IMG/VR virus record: IMGVR_UViG_3300009418_000002
Span: 1-47,034 of that record
Origin: a virus
Direction: 5' to 3' (one strand)
Length of the DNA: 47,034 bases
Shown: piece after piece, positions 25,141-32,141 of the stretch
Layout: each line of letters opens with the position of its first letter
Position numbering within the stretch: position 1 is the stretch's first letter
Made by a program: the position numbers and the translations under genes
Notes under the pieces: model-generated
What the model was told of the DNA's origin: nothing
Database searches by the model: none
The model's input: only the letters and a program-made list of their open reading frames with translations

Positions 25141-25189
25141 CCGCTCTACCTGAGCGGTCTCCCGTCAGGGAGTGATTTAATTTTCAAAG
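25141..25189 (-). promoter_or_regulatory. boxA-like 15-mer followed by two hairpins, before the initiator operon
   Basis: On the minus strand the sequence CTTTGAAAATTAAAT (25189-25175) is followed by hairpin CTCCC-TGAC-GGGAG (25172-25159) and hairpin CCGCTC-AGGTA-GAGCGG (25157-25141), two bases before the ATG of 24995-25138. The same 15-mer, also followed by a hairpin, is at 36066-36052. The layout resembles antitermination (nut) sites, with a boxA-like core and a boxB-like hairpin. The second hairpin holds the AGG ribosome site in its loop, so it could also control translation. Both roles are inferred. Confidence 0.5.
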
Positions 25190-25261
25190 TGGACGTAGAC
25201 AGCGAAAACACCTCCTGAACTTCTCGCCAGGAAACTTCGCTGAATTCAATGGAGAGGTCAT
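25184..25261 (-). CDS. 25-residue basic peptide, possible
   Basis: Runs from an ATG that overlaps the previous TGA by ATGA, with AAGGAG six bases upstream, to a TGA inside the boxA-like 15-mer. The peptide is basic with a CFRC pair (EKFRRCFRCLRPL). Its KFPG segment recalls that of the small basic protein at 27637-27828. It may be a real short gene or only a way to keep ribosomes on the leader. Confidence 0.4.
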   Translation of the reverse strand: MTSPLNSAKFPGEKFRRCFRCLRPL

Positions 25262-25425
25262 GACTTCTCCTTCATAATCGCTATGTCGAATCTCGACGAC
25301 AGTGCGACGATAATGCCTGACAGAAACGCCAGAGCGATGGCAATCATGGGATACCGTGCCGCCCAATAGACTGCCACCGCCCCAAGTAAGACAGAGAGAA
25401 TGTTCCAGAGTAGATTCCAGTTCAT
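25258..25425 (-). CDS. small two-helix membrane protein (55 residues)
   Basis: Begins MNWNLLWNILSVLLGAVAVY and continues WAARYPMIAIALAFLSGIIV, then a short polar tail ending MKEKS. Two transmembrane helices with a short turn are clear. It overlaps the gene before it by ATGA and couples to the gene after it in the same way. Function is unknown. Small membrane proteins in early operons often act in superinfection exclusion, but there is no direct sign of that here. Confidence 0.65.
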   Translation of the reverse strand: MNWNLLWNILSVLLGAVAVYWAARYPMIAIALAFLSGIIVALSSRFDIAIMKEKS

Positions 25426-26156
25426 GATCTCACAACCGTCTTTAAGGTTTTCACTGGAGCCACGCCTGGAATACTAAGTTGTTCTTTCTCCTGTCTCGCT
25501 TTGGAATTGAGATACGTCATGTTGGCTTGGAGACATTGCAGGTCGGCATCCCCACGAGCCACCGCTTGGATGAGCATTTTCAGGTTCACAACCTCAGCGC
25601 GATAGTTGTGTCGCACAGAATGACCCTGTGGGCGGCTGTACGGCTGTTTAACAGGTGTATAATCGACTGCCAATGGTTGTGCCTTGAGTGTATCTGCTAC
25701 ATCAGACAGCACCGTTTTCGTGTCCTCGTCAGCTTGTGCTTTCTCTGCTTCAAGTTGGGCAAGTTCACGGTCACGTTTTTGCTGTGCCTCCTCCTCTGCT
25801 TTCTTCATTGCGGCTTGGAGTTGCTTCTGTGCTTTGGCTTCACGTTCTTGCTCCCACCCACGAATCAGGATTTGACATAGCTGCTCACCAGATTCACAGG
25901 GTTTCAAATCTTCCCTCTCGCTACCGCGTAGCAGGTTGACAGTTTCCTGTGCGCTACGTTTGAACGGCAGATAGTGGGCTTTGATTTTCTTCCGCATAGC
26001 CACAAACGATCCGAGTGCCACCTGCACTAGCTGGTATTGCACTTGTGACCGGATGCGCTTCGGAAGGGTTTCGTGTAGCTCCGAGACTTCCTGCACTTCA
26101 AGTGCATCCATTCTCAGGAAGTCATTGTTTCGTTTGACGAGTTCCGTGTTTGCCAT
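25422..26156 (-). CDS. coiled-coil protein of the recombination operon
   Basis: This protein has 244 residues from the ATG at 26156, with AAGGAGAG. Residues about 20-90 are helical ('LHETLPKRIRSQVQYQLVQVALGSFVAMRKKIKAHYLPF'), and residues 110-170 are a Lys/Glu/Gln-rich coiled coil ('AQKQLQAAMKKAEEEAQQKRDRELAQLEAEKAQ'). The C-terminus has 'RAEVVNLKMLIQAVARGDADLQCLQANMTYLNSKARQEK', helical and DNA-mimic-like. Its place directly after the exonuclease gene suggests a partner in recombination. The family is not recognised. Confidence 0.6.
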   Translation of the reverse strand: MANTELVKRNNDFLRMDALEVQEVSELHETLPKRIRSQVQYQLVQVALGSFVAMRKKIKAHYLPFKRSAQETVNLLRGSEREDLKPCESGEQLCQILIRGWEQEREAKAQKQLQAAMKKAEEEAQQKRDRELAQLEAEKAQADEDTKTVLSDVADTLKAQPLAVDYTPVKQPYSRPQGHSVRHNYRAEVVNLKMLIQAVARGDADLQCLQANMTYLNSKARQEKEQLSIPGVAPVKTLKTVVRS

Positions 26157-26730
26157 TTTTGCTCTCCTTTGCTTCGTGAAGTATCTCCATCCATGTGATG
26201 TAGTCGCTGATATCGTCGTACTGCTTGAGTGTCCACGTGCCATCGGCTTTAATGTACAGGCCGATACGAGTTAGCAGAGGCGGTGGTTGAATCAATAGAC
26301 TGTAAGCAGCAAGCTGATAGCGGTCTGCGTTGCGTGGCCCACCTGTTTTAATATCAAGCACCACCTTGTTCGGTTTGCCGTAAAGAAACCCAAACCGATC
26401 AACGATGCCGTGATAGCCGAGACTCTCTGACTCCAGTGCTGATTCAATCTTGAGCCATGCTGGTTTGGATGCTTCCATGAAATCTTGCCACGCGTAGCAG
26501 TAGCCTTCCAGTCCTCTTGGCATTTCGAACTTGCGTGTACGGCGGTTGTGAGATGGATTCGGATTCAGCCCGTGCTGATCTGTGTTGGCTGTCCACTCAT
26601 GCACCAGAGTTCCGCGTTCCAATGCGGCTGGTGGGACATGCTCTGCCCCACCAAACCGCACCGCCAGTGCGCGAGTGACCGACCACTCGGTCTGCCACTT
26701 TGGAAAAGAGAGATGGTTTCGAGGACTCAT
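26122..26730 (-). CDS. RecB/Cas4-type PD-(D/E)XK exonuclease
   Basis: This 202-residue protein has the RecB-family order: 'LERGTLVHEWTANT' with the metal His, 'ESLGYHGIVDRFGFLYGKPNKVVLDIKTGGPRNADRYQLAAYSLLI' with Asp (VDRF), the D-x-K of LDIKT and the Q-x3-Y of motif III. It resects double-strand ends to give single strands for annealing. It overlaps the annealing-protein gene by ATGA and the coiled-coil gene by about 35 bases. Confidence 0.85.
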   Translation of the reverse strand: MSPRNHLSFPKWQTEWSVTRALAVRFGGAEHVPPAALERGTLVHEWTANTDQHGLNPNPSHNRRTRKFEMPRGLEGYCYAWQDFMEASKPAWLKIESALESESLGYHGIVDRFGFLYGKPNKVVLDIKTGGPRNADRYQLAAYSLLIQPPPLLTRIGLYIKADGTWTLKQYDDISDYITWMEILHEAKESKNGKHGTRQTKQ

Positions 26731-27533
26731 TGCGTGGCCTCGAAATACGCATCATCCTCTAGCCATTTCTTAACCTCTTGGAAATCACTGAATGGAATGT
26801 CCTTTGGATCAGGCGAGCCAAACATTTTCTCTATGTACTTTTCGCACACCTGTGGATCACGATTGTTGTTCTTGACCAGAACGTGCCAATAGTTCACCTG
26901 CTTTGCAGAAATCTTCTTCACGCCATTCGGTGTGGTGGCTTGTGCTTGTTCTGTTTTCTTGGTCGCCTTCTTCGCCACCTTCTTTGGTGTCTCGACAGGC
27001 TCAATATAGATCGTTCGTTCGGCATCATCTGGCATCTCGTCATCTGAGACTTCACCGAATCCGACGAGCGAACTAATCGCACGATTACTGGCTCTGGTGT
27101 GGGCGTGTGCGCGGACGTTGTGTTCGGTGCTACGTAATCCACCTCTTGACTTCTCTGAGGCGAAGCATGACCCGTCGCCATCAACGAACGTACCGCTTTG
27201 TGTTGAGGCTCGATACCGCACATGCCATCCCCAATCTATCGACCCATCCTCAAGTGCAATCTCAACACGTTCATCATGAATACATTCCACCGTGAGATTG
27301 AAAGCGGCTCGCAAGGCTTTCCAGTATCCCTTCTTGCGATACGGCTTGCCTTGAATGTCCATGATTTCTTCGGGCATCGACTGGTCAATCGCGTGCTGGA
27401 GTGCCTTGTATGCTTTGAATGATTCCGCAAATTCAGGCCCACTAATCACAGGCATCACGGTTACTGGTGCTTGCGGCACAAGTGCCTGTTCTTCGATGAC
27501 AGGTTGTTCGACGTTCTTCGTCAATTTAGACAT
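26727..27533 (-). CDS. putative single-strand annealing protein
   Basis: This 268-residue protein has an N-terminal polar region, then 'FKAYKALQHAIDQSMPEEIMDIQGKPYRKKGYWKALRAAFNL', 'VRYRASTQSGTFVDGDGSCFASE' and 'EHNVRAHAHTRASNRAISSLVGFGEVSDDEMPDD'. This last piece (A-x-TRA-x2-RAI-x3-VG-x-GEVS) is typical of a phage and archaeal family found next to exonucleases and probably a Rad52/RecT-class annealing protein. A Lys-rich linker (KKVAKKATKKTEQAQ) joins a small C-terminal domain. The role is inferred mainly from pairing with the exonuclease. The start is an ATG with GAGGAAC. Confidence 0.65.
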   Translation of the reverse strand: MSKLTKNVEQPVIEEQALVPQAPVTVMPVISGPEFAESFKAYKALQHAIDQSMPEEIMDIQGKPYRKKGYWKALRAAFNLTVECIHDERVEIALEDGSIDWGWHVRYRASTQSGTFVDGDGSCFASEKSRGGLRSTEHNVRAHAHTRASNRAISSLVGFGEVSDDEMPDDAERTIYIEPVETPKKVAKKATKKTEQAQATTPNGVKKISAKQVNYWHVLVKNNNRDPQVCEKYIEKMFGSPDPKDIPFSDFQEVKKWLEDDAYFEATQ

Positions 27534-27604
27534 AGCTGTTCCTCATTGGAGATAGAAGTGTGCTACGATGGGAATACCATTTTCTTTCCCTTCACACTGA
27601 ACGG

Positions 27605-27626
27605 CGCGAAGTCTCCATGCTTCGCG
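27605..27626 (+). terminator. hairpin with plus-strand T-rich tail, terminator-like
   Basis: CGCGAAG (27605-27611) and CTTCGCG (27620-27626) form a 7-bp stem with an 8-base loop; TCGTTTCTTTTT follows on the plus strand. No plus-strand gene lies upstream, so it may stop antisense transcription. On the minus strand the hairpin has no U tail and could only pause polymerase or protect RNA ends between 27637-27828 and 26727-27533. Confidence 0.45.
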
Positions 27627-27636
27627 TCGTTTCTTT

Positions 27637-27828
27637 TTAGAGATGTGCGCGAATCAGTTGTTCGACGGTATCGGACTCAGACAGAAACCGATACTCGCCC
27701 TGTCTCCTTTCGAGTTTGTTAGTAGCCATCGGAGTCAACGTAAAACTTTTTCGCTGACTCTTACCAGGAAACTTCGTGCGTGGTGGCCGACGCTGTACTG
27801 TGTCAGACACCACTTGTGCCTTGCTCAT
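27637..27828 (-). CDS. small basic protein, RHH-like
   Basis: This 63-residue protein is very basic in its first half (RRPPRTKFPGKSQRKSFTL), followed by one strand-helix unit 'FTLTPMATNKLERRQGEYRFLSESDTVEQLIRAHL', as in ribbon-helix-helix DNA-binding proteins ('.....S.sdvIe.lI'). The start is an ATG with AGAGAGGG. It may be an autoregulator of the recombination operon, since it is its first gene after a promoter-like site. Confidence 0.6.
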   Translation of the reverse strand: MSKAQVVSDTVQRRPPRTKFPGKSQRKSFTLTPMATNKLERRQGEYRFLSESDTVEQLIRAHL

Positions 27829-27863
27829 AATAGCCCTCTCTGCTAGGTGTTAGTGTGATGTGT

Positions 27864-27869
27864 ATTATA
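27864..27869 (-). promoter_or_regulatory. perfect TATAAT -10-like hexamer
   Basis: On the minus strand the sequence is TATAAT, about 35 bases upstream of the ATG of 27637-27828. The best -35-like hexamer (TTGGGG at 27888-27883) gives only a 13-base spacer, and one at 17 bases is poor. I treat it as a possible internal promoter for the recombination and replication operon. Confidence 0.35.
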
Positions 27870-27943
27870 CCTCTTACCCTTACCCCAAACCCATGAATCT
27901 CATTTCGGTTGTCGCCAGAGCAGATGCACTTGTAATTTCTTGG

Positions 27944-28108
27944 CTAATGGTCTTTGTCCTTTCGCACGGTGATCCCAATCGCCTCTGCCAACATCGCAAT
28001 AAGATCGGTAACTTGCGGTAGCGCACCAGCGTGTAACGCGACTTGGCGTTCAAGCTCGGTCACTCGTTTCTCTAACGCTGTAATACGTGTGTCGTGTGTT
28101 TGTCTCAT
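27944..28108 (-). CDS. small coiled-coil protein (54 residues)
   Basis: Begins MRQTHDTRITALEKRVTELE and continues through RQVALHAGALPQVTDLIAML, then AEAIGITVRKDKDH. A heptad coiled coil is clear in the first 25 residues (I..L...V..L...V). It is likely a dimeric small protein. The ATG lies about 50 bases after the stop of 28158-29048. No family is recognised. Confidence 0.6.
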   Translation of the reverse strand: MRQTHDTRITALEKRVTELERQVALHAGALPQVTDLIAMLAEAIGITVRKDKDH

Positions 28109-28157
28109 ACCTGATAGACGATCCTAACGATAAAACCTGACAGTCTGCCTCCATTCA

Positions 28158-29048
28158 CTAGTCGTCGAAGATGATTTGACGCACTGGACATTCCTCAACC
28201 ATTGATTCGATGTTCGCAACGGTCGAAGCTATCTGCTCGTTGATGGATGCCTTGAACGATTCACTGTCCCGCATGTCTTTCACACTGACGCCACTGAGTA
28301 GCTTCCGCATATTCGCAACCGCCTCATGCATGTCCTGGTCATTAGCGAGATTACGAGCCTCGAAAGTTTCCATGAAGTCCGTGAGCTTATTCAGAATGGA
28401 AGCATGAATCGGGCGTTTGCGAGTACTGCCGTTCGACCCCGTGGGCTGGAGTTGGGATTTGAACTGCGTCACAAACTCTAGGCACGTTCGACGCATGATA
28501 GCCTTCGTGTACTCAGTCGCCTTTTCAAACTCCTTTTGGAGCTTGTCACGTTCACGCTGAAAGACTGCGCTACTGATGTCGGCCAGTTCGCCAGGGACGT
28601 TCGTTGAGATATATGACCACTCAATCCCGAATGCCGTAGCGACTTCAGCTACCGTGGGATAGTCATTATCTCGATATAGATCACCAAGCTGTTCACGGGC
28701 AGTCACTTCAACAAGCGTTGGCCACTCACCGCAGAGTGTGGCGACTTCACCCTTCATCTGTGACACGTAGTCACCCAACTGGTCTTCAACTTCTGAAACA
28801 AATTCATTTGGAAGTGCATACACCGCACCACGCAGTCCAGTTTCGACAGCCCGAGAGAGTAGATACGACCGTGCTTGATTCTGAATTCGCTGGATGCGTT
28901 TGTAGGTGTTTGACTGGAATAACTTCTTGTTGACGCTGACGAGAGTCTTGTCAGCCGTCGTCTCCACGCGACCCTTGTCAATCTTTCTGGTCACGCCGAG
29001 ACAACGAAAATGTAACGAGATGAATACCGCATTCTTGAGAGTAGCCAT
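28158..29048 (-). CDS. DUF3150-like protein linked to AAA ATPase operon
   Basis: This protein has 296 residues from the ATG at 29048 with AAGGAGAAC. The start 'KNAVFISLHFRCLGVTRKIDKGRV' and following helices ('LFQSNTYKRIQRIQNQARSYLLSRAVETGLRGAVYALPNEFVSEVEDQL') resemble DUF3150 proteins, which accompany AAA ATPase genes. The rest is helical and charged. Its ribosome-binding block (AAGGAGAACAGAATGGCTAC) is shared with the AAA ATPase gene at 32141. The 104-base leader contains two inverted repeats. Function is unknown. Confidence 0.55.
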   Translation of the reverse strand: MATLKNAVFISLHFRCLGVTRKIDKGRVETTADKTLVSVNKKLFQSNTYKRIQRIQNQARSYLLSRAVETGLRGAVYALPNEFVSEVEDQLGDYVSQMKGEVATLCGEWPTLVEVTAREQLGDLYRDNDYPTVAEVATAFGIEWSYISTNVPGELADISSAVFQRERDKLQKEFEKATEYTKAIMRRTCLEFVTQFKSQLQPTGSNGSTRKRPIHASILNKLTDFMETFEARNLANDQDMHEAVANMRKLLSGVSVKDMRDSESFKASINEQIASTVANIESMVEECPVRQIIFDD

Positions 29049-29064
29049 TCTGTTCTCCTTGAAA

Positions 29065-29130
29065 TTGGACACAAGCAAGTTATGTCCAAGTGATGTGCTA
29101 GGGATTGATCGATAGCATCGCATCGATCAA
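29065..29130. promoter_or_regulatory. two inverted repeats upstream of the DUF3150-like gene
   Basis: Plus-strand repeats are TTGGACA (29065-29071) with TGTCCAA (29083-29089), and TTGATCGAT (29105-29113) with ATCGATCAA (29122-29130), loop eight bases, both perfect. They lie in the gap before the ATG at 29048. They could be operators or RNA hairpins that protect or stop the upstream transcript. No U tail follows on the minus strand, so simple termination is unlikely. Confidence 0.45.
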
Positions 29131-29152
29131 CTTCTGTGCTAGATGCGTCGGT

Positions 29153-29383
29153 CTACAGCCGACTGGCGGCACGTTCAAAGGCGCGGGTGAGTCTCTCAAT
29201 CGCCTTGTCTACAGATTTAATCGTGCGGACATCAGTGGTGTTCAGCCGTAAGTCTGAGCAATCAATAACCATGCCATTAAGAGATTCGAGTCGGCGAATA
29301 AATCTCTCCAGCGACGCTTGGAGTGATGCGTGTGTCATGAGCGATATTGACCTGTCGAGTTTATGCCTAGACTTCTCTTCCAT
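29153..29383 (-). CDS. small helical protein
   Basis: This protein has 76 residues from the ATG at 29383 with a strong GGAGGAGACG. It is almost all helix ('HASLQASLERFIRRLESLNG', 'VDKAIERLTRAFERAASRL') with a mid segment VIDCSDLRLNTTDV. A coiled-coil or four-helix role is possible. It is in the AAA ATPase operon; no family is recognised. Confidence 0.6.
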   Translation of the reverse strand: MEEKSRHKLDRSISLMTHASLQASLERFIRRLESLNGMVIDCSDLRLNTTDVRTIKSVDKAIERLTRAFERAASRL

Positions 29384-29396
29384 TTCGTCTCCTCCA

Positions 29397-29726
29397 CTAG
29401 ATGCTTCGGTGTATCCAGAGCCAGTCACGTTCAACGGTAAGAGCCTCAGCGCGAGAGGCGTGTGGTGACATCACGATGGTCGGGCCATCGACAGGCGACA
29501 GGTTCACTTGCCACTGACATGACCAGTGCCGTGTCCATTCCACGAGGCCGATAGCCCGACACCGATGAAAGCACCACCGCAGGACGCGATGATGCGGTTC
29601 GATGTGCGACACCCGACGCTGATGACAGGTGCCTAGTGTGCGAAGGCTGGCGAGTGGGGCATCATCGACAAAGCTCAGAGAGCCGTTTTGCACGGTGATA
29701 CAGACGTGGTGTATGCCAATACTCAT
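29397..29726 (-). CDS. hypothetical His/Trp/Arg-rich protein
   Basis: This 109-residue protein starts in an ATGA overlap with the DUF2997-like gene. It is rich in His, Arg and Trp ('HHRVLRWCFHRCRAIGLVEWTRHWSCQW'). It has several Cys and could bind metal, but no spacing is convincing. It is held in the Ycf35/DUF2997 operon by overlap. Confidence 0.5.
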   Translation of the reverse strand: MSIGIHHVCITVQNGSLSFVDDAPLASLRTLGTCHQRRVSHIEPHHRVLRWCFHRCRAIGLVEWTRHWSCQWQVNLSPVDGPTIVMSPHASRAEALTVERDWLWIHRSI

Positions 29727-29905
29727 GACCGCACCCTGGTGGCTGTAGTGGCCTGTAAACGGCTCTCAGCGGTCATTGTGGTGGCCGTCTTCTTTCCCAG
29801 TGCCTTCTCTAGTTCTGCTGTGGCCTTGAGGCATTCCTTGCCCTTGAATCCAGACGTCTCCACCACCGCTTCTCCGTCCCAGATTGTGACCGTGATGGTC
29901 TTCAT
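29723..29905 (-). CDS. DUF2997-like protein
   Basis: This 60-residue protein is MKTITVTIWDGEAVVETSGF followed by KGKECLKATAELEKALGK. The beta hairpin, then 'GF.G..CL.AT..LE.ALG' is the DUF2997 pattern. In bacteria and phages such proteins usually lie next to DUF1257 (Ycf35-like) and Ycf46-like AAA genes, as here. It overlaps both neighbours by ATGA. Function is unknown. Confidence 0.8.
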   Translation of the reverse strand: MKTITVTIWDGEAVVETSGFKGKECLKATAELEKALGKKTATTMTAESRLQATTATRVRS

Positions 29906-30354
29906 GATTTCACTCCAATCACCTGTCGTCGACCTTGAGCGTTGACGCGAGTGCTGACGCGGTAGCCTTTGCGCTGGAGTTGCTTGACGGCTACCCGTTC
30001 GGCGTAGCTGTTCTTGATGGTTTCGAGTCCATCACCATATCGCTTCGCAATCTTTCGACCACTCGCGTAGTTGTCATAGAGCAACCGGTATCCGTCGCCG
30101 TTTGGATTCTTGACGACGCCGATTTCATACTCGGCTCCTTCAACCTTGATGGCATGTTCCGACTTGCCAAAGTCAGACGCATCGAAGCCGTTATCAACCG
30201 CCGCCGATGAGCCGTGGAAATCGTTCATCCATTTTCCATACCACTTGTAGGTACGCTGACCTTCGCAAAACGTCAGCCCGTCTGTCTGTTCAACGGCCTG
30301 TTGCAATGCGTCAAGGTCAGTCACGGTGAGTTCCACATTCGACACATGAGACAT
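29902..30354 (-). CDS. Ycf35/DUF1257-like protein
   Basis: This protein has 150 residues from the ATG at 30354 (TAATG overlap). 'MSHVSNVELTVTDLDALQQA', 'GQRTYKWYGKWMNDFHG', 'SEHAIKVEGAEYEIGVVKNPNGDGYRLLYDNYASG', 'IKNSYAERVAVKQLQRKGYRV' match the DUF1257 (Ycf35) layout, including the central W-Y segment and the final 'Y....l....rkGf.v'. Ycf35 is known from algal plastids and cyanobacteria, of unclear role. The neighbours are the Ycf46-like ATPase and DUF2997 protein. Confidence 0.8.
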   Translation of the reverse strand: MSHVSNVELTVTDLDALQQAVEQTDGLTFCEGQRTYKWYGKWMNDFHGSSAAVDNGFDASDFGKSEHAIKVEGAEYEIGVVKNPNGDGYRLLYDNYASGRKIAKRYGDGLETIKNSYAERVAVKQLQRKGYRVSTRVNAQGRRQVIGVKS

Positions 30355-30572
30355 TAGTTGTCCTCCTTGATTCCATGCGAGTTCCAACACCGAAGAATCT
30401 TGTTACTGTTTGCGTGCTTCACACGGATGCCAGCCTGTTTGAAACCGTTGGCAACCACCGACGCAGGATAACCAGCCGTGCCTCCGTACTGGCCTTCGTT
30501 CCAATCCCAATCTTGAATCTCAAGAAGGGCATTGACTAAAATTTCCTCTCGTTGTGTAAGTCTCGGCATCAT
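30354..30572 (-). CDS. small hypothetical protein of the AAA operon
   Basis: This 72-residue protein starts MMPRLTQREEILVNALLEIQ; the second Met (30569) is an equal choice. 'VVANGFKQAGIRVKHANSNKILRCWNSHGI' looks like a small winged helix or NUMOD-type fold, but this is uncertain. It overlaps the Ycf35-like gene by one base and follows the ATPase gene by nine bases. Confidence 0.55.
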   Translation of the reverse strand: MMPRLTQREEILVNALLEIQDWDWNEGQYGGTAGYPASVVANGFKQAGIRVKHANSNKILRCWNSHGIKEDN

Positions 30573-30581
30573 GTCTCCTTC

Positions 30582-32141
30582 CTAGTTGAGCTTGTGAGCG
30601 TCGCCAGCATCGAACGAGGACACATCAATCTGCCGTGTCTGTTCAGTCGGCGTGTTGGTCGGGCGATGATACGGCCCAGACTCGCTGGCTGAAATCCACA
30701 CGCCGTCCGCTTGCGACCGTAACGCCTCGATACTCCGTGCTGAGGCTTGTCCCTCTGGCACGATGTACGTGGCTGCTTCCTTCATTGTCAGATCAAGCGT
30801 TTGCGATGTCTCAACGCAGACTTGAATATTGGCAGGACTCCATCCATCGTCAGGAACCATCAGGTCTTCAAGAGAGTCTTCATCGTTACGCCAATGGCAA
30901 TAATTCTTCCAGATGGCTTTGCGGTCTTGAGCGTTCGGCAGGTCGAAGAAGAACTTGCCACTCTTGAATCTCCGCATCAGTGCCGGACTCAGACCAGCCG
31001 TGCTGTTGCAGGTTGCCAAGAACAAGACCTTGCCACGACTAACGGCATGGATGATGTTCATCGCCTGACGTAGCCGACTCTGAGACTCACCAACCAGTGA
31101 GTTCATCAAGCCACCGAAGTCCAACTGACACGTCAGCGTTCCGGTCGATTGCGACATCATCGACTTGCCAGTTCCCGGCAGTCCCATGAAGACCATCCCG
31201 TCGTACTGACGTTCCTGCATCTCTTGAAGAAGCACGTTGACCTGATCCATCACGATGCCGTTGCTTTCACCTTCGGCTCCGTGCAACTGCTTCTCGATCT
31301 CATCAATCCATACGACAAGATTGATGTCCTTCTTTTCAAGAAACGATTTGAGATAGGTCTTGCAGTTGTCGTACCCAATCACATCATCGAGTGTCGTGGT
31401 CGGCATCCAGATTGTGAGTCCCGGCGTATCGTCAATCATCGCCTTCTTGCGATCCCACAATCCGTCAATGTCCAGACCGTCTTTCGTCAGCGACATCGCG
31501 GTGACTTGCTCAGAGGTAAATCTCGACAGGCCAAACAAGGCTTCAACGGCATCCTCGATGAGTGCCGCCCCTGGTGACTGTTGATCGTGACCAGCTTCAT
31601 ACACCGACGTGACCACCGCCTTGAGTGCCTCACCATCAGGCAGCGGTTCGTCATACGTCATCACGTCATGAGAGAGTTCACGAGGCATCGTCATTCCCGG
31701 CGACAACAACACCAGCATCCGTTGATTGACCTTGAACTGATCGCGCAGATTGTAGATACCCTGAACAATGTCGATGGCTGGCTTGCCGTCTGGTGCAATC
31801 AAGAGATGGGCGTTATGGAGAAACACGATGCTCCCCTGCTCAACCTGAGTCAACCGGTTCAACACTTCGACCGGATTGAGCAAGCTGTCAGGATTGTTAT
31901 CAGATAGCGCAGTAATCGCGGCGGTGGCTTGCTTGACATGAGTGGTTCCCGATGAGGCTGGTGTCATGCCTCGCACCGCGTCCCATTGCAACGAGACACC
32001 GTGCTTGCCGTTCTTGGCTTGCACCGCTTCGATTTCCTTGACCACTGATACAACCGTGGAAGCGGCATCAGGTGTGCCAATCGAAATCAGCGGCGTGCTG
32101 ACCAGGTACGCACGTCGGACGTCTTCCAGTAATGTAGCCAT
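30582..32141 (-). CDS. Ycf46-like AAA ATPase with permuted Walker B/Walker A order
   Basis: This 519-residue protein has N-terminal residues 1-240 that match the Ycf46 N-domain ('LISIGTPDAAS', 'LQWDAVRGM', 'GSIVFLHNAHLLI', 'RMLVLLSPGMTMPRELSHDV'). The AAA core has 'DDVIGYDNCKTYLKSFL' (253-268), Walker B-like VVWIDEIEK (276-284), a helix, then Walker A FMGLPGTGKSMM (318-329), 'SLVGESQSRLRQAMNIIHAVSRGK', sensor-like VLFLATCNS (372-380) and Arg finger ALMRRF (387-392). Normally Walker B comes after SLVGES and before the sensor. Here it precedes Walker A. The start is an ATG with AAGGAGAAC. Confidence 0.88.
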   Translation of the reverse strand: MATLLEDVRRAYLVSTPLISIGTPDAASTVVSVVKEIEAVQAKNGKHGVSLQWDAVRGMTPASSGTTHVKQATAAITALSDNNPDSLLNPVEVLNRLTQVEQGSIVFLHNAHLLIAPDGKPAIDIVQGIYNLRDQFKVNQRMLVLLSPGMTMPRELSHDVMTYDEPLPDGEALKAVVTSVYEAGHDQQSPGAALIEDAVEALFGLSRFTSEQVTAMSLTKDGLDIDGLWDRKKAMIDDTPGLTIWMPTTTLDDVIGYDNCKTYLKSFLEKKDINLVVWIDEIEKQLHGAEGESNGIVMDQVNVLLQEMQERQYDGMVFMGLPGTGKSMMSQSTGTLTCQLDFGGLMNSLVGESQSRLRQAMNIIHAVSRGKVLFLATCNSTAGLSPALMRRFKSGKFFFDLPNAQDRKAIWKNYCHWRNDEDSLEDLMVPDDGWSPANIQVCVETSQTLDLTMKEAATYIVPEGQASARSIEALRSQADGVWISASESGPYHRPTNTPTEQTRQIDVSSFDAGDAHKLN

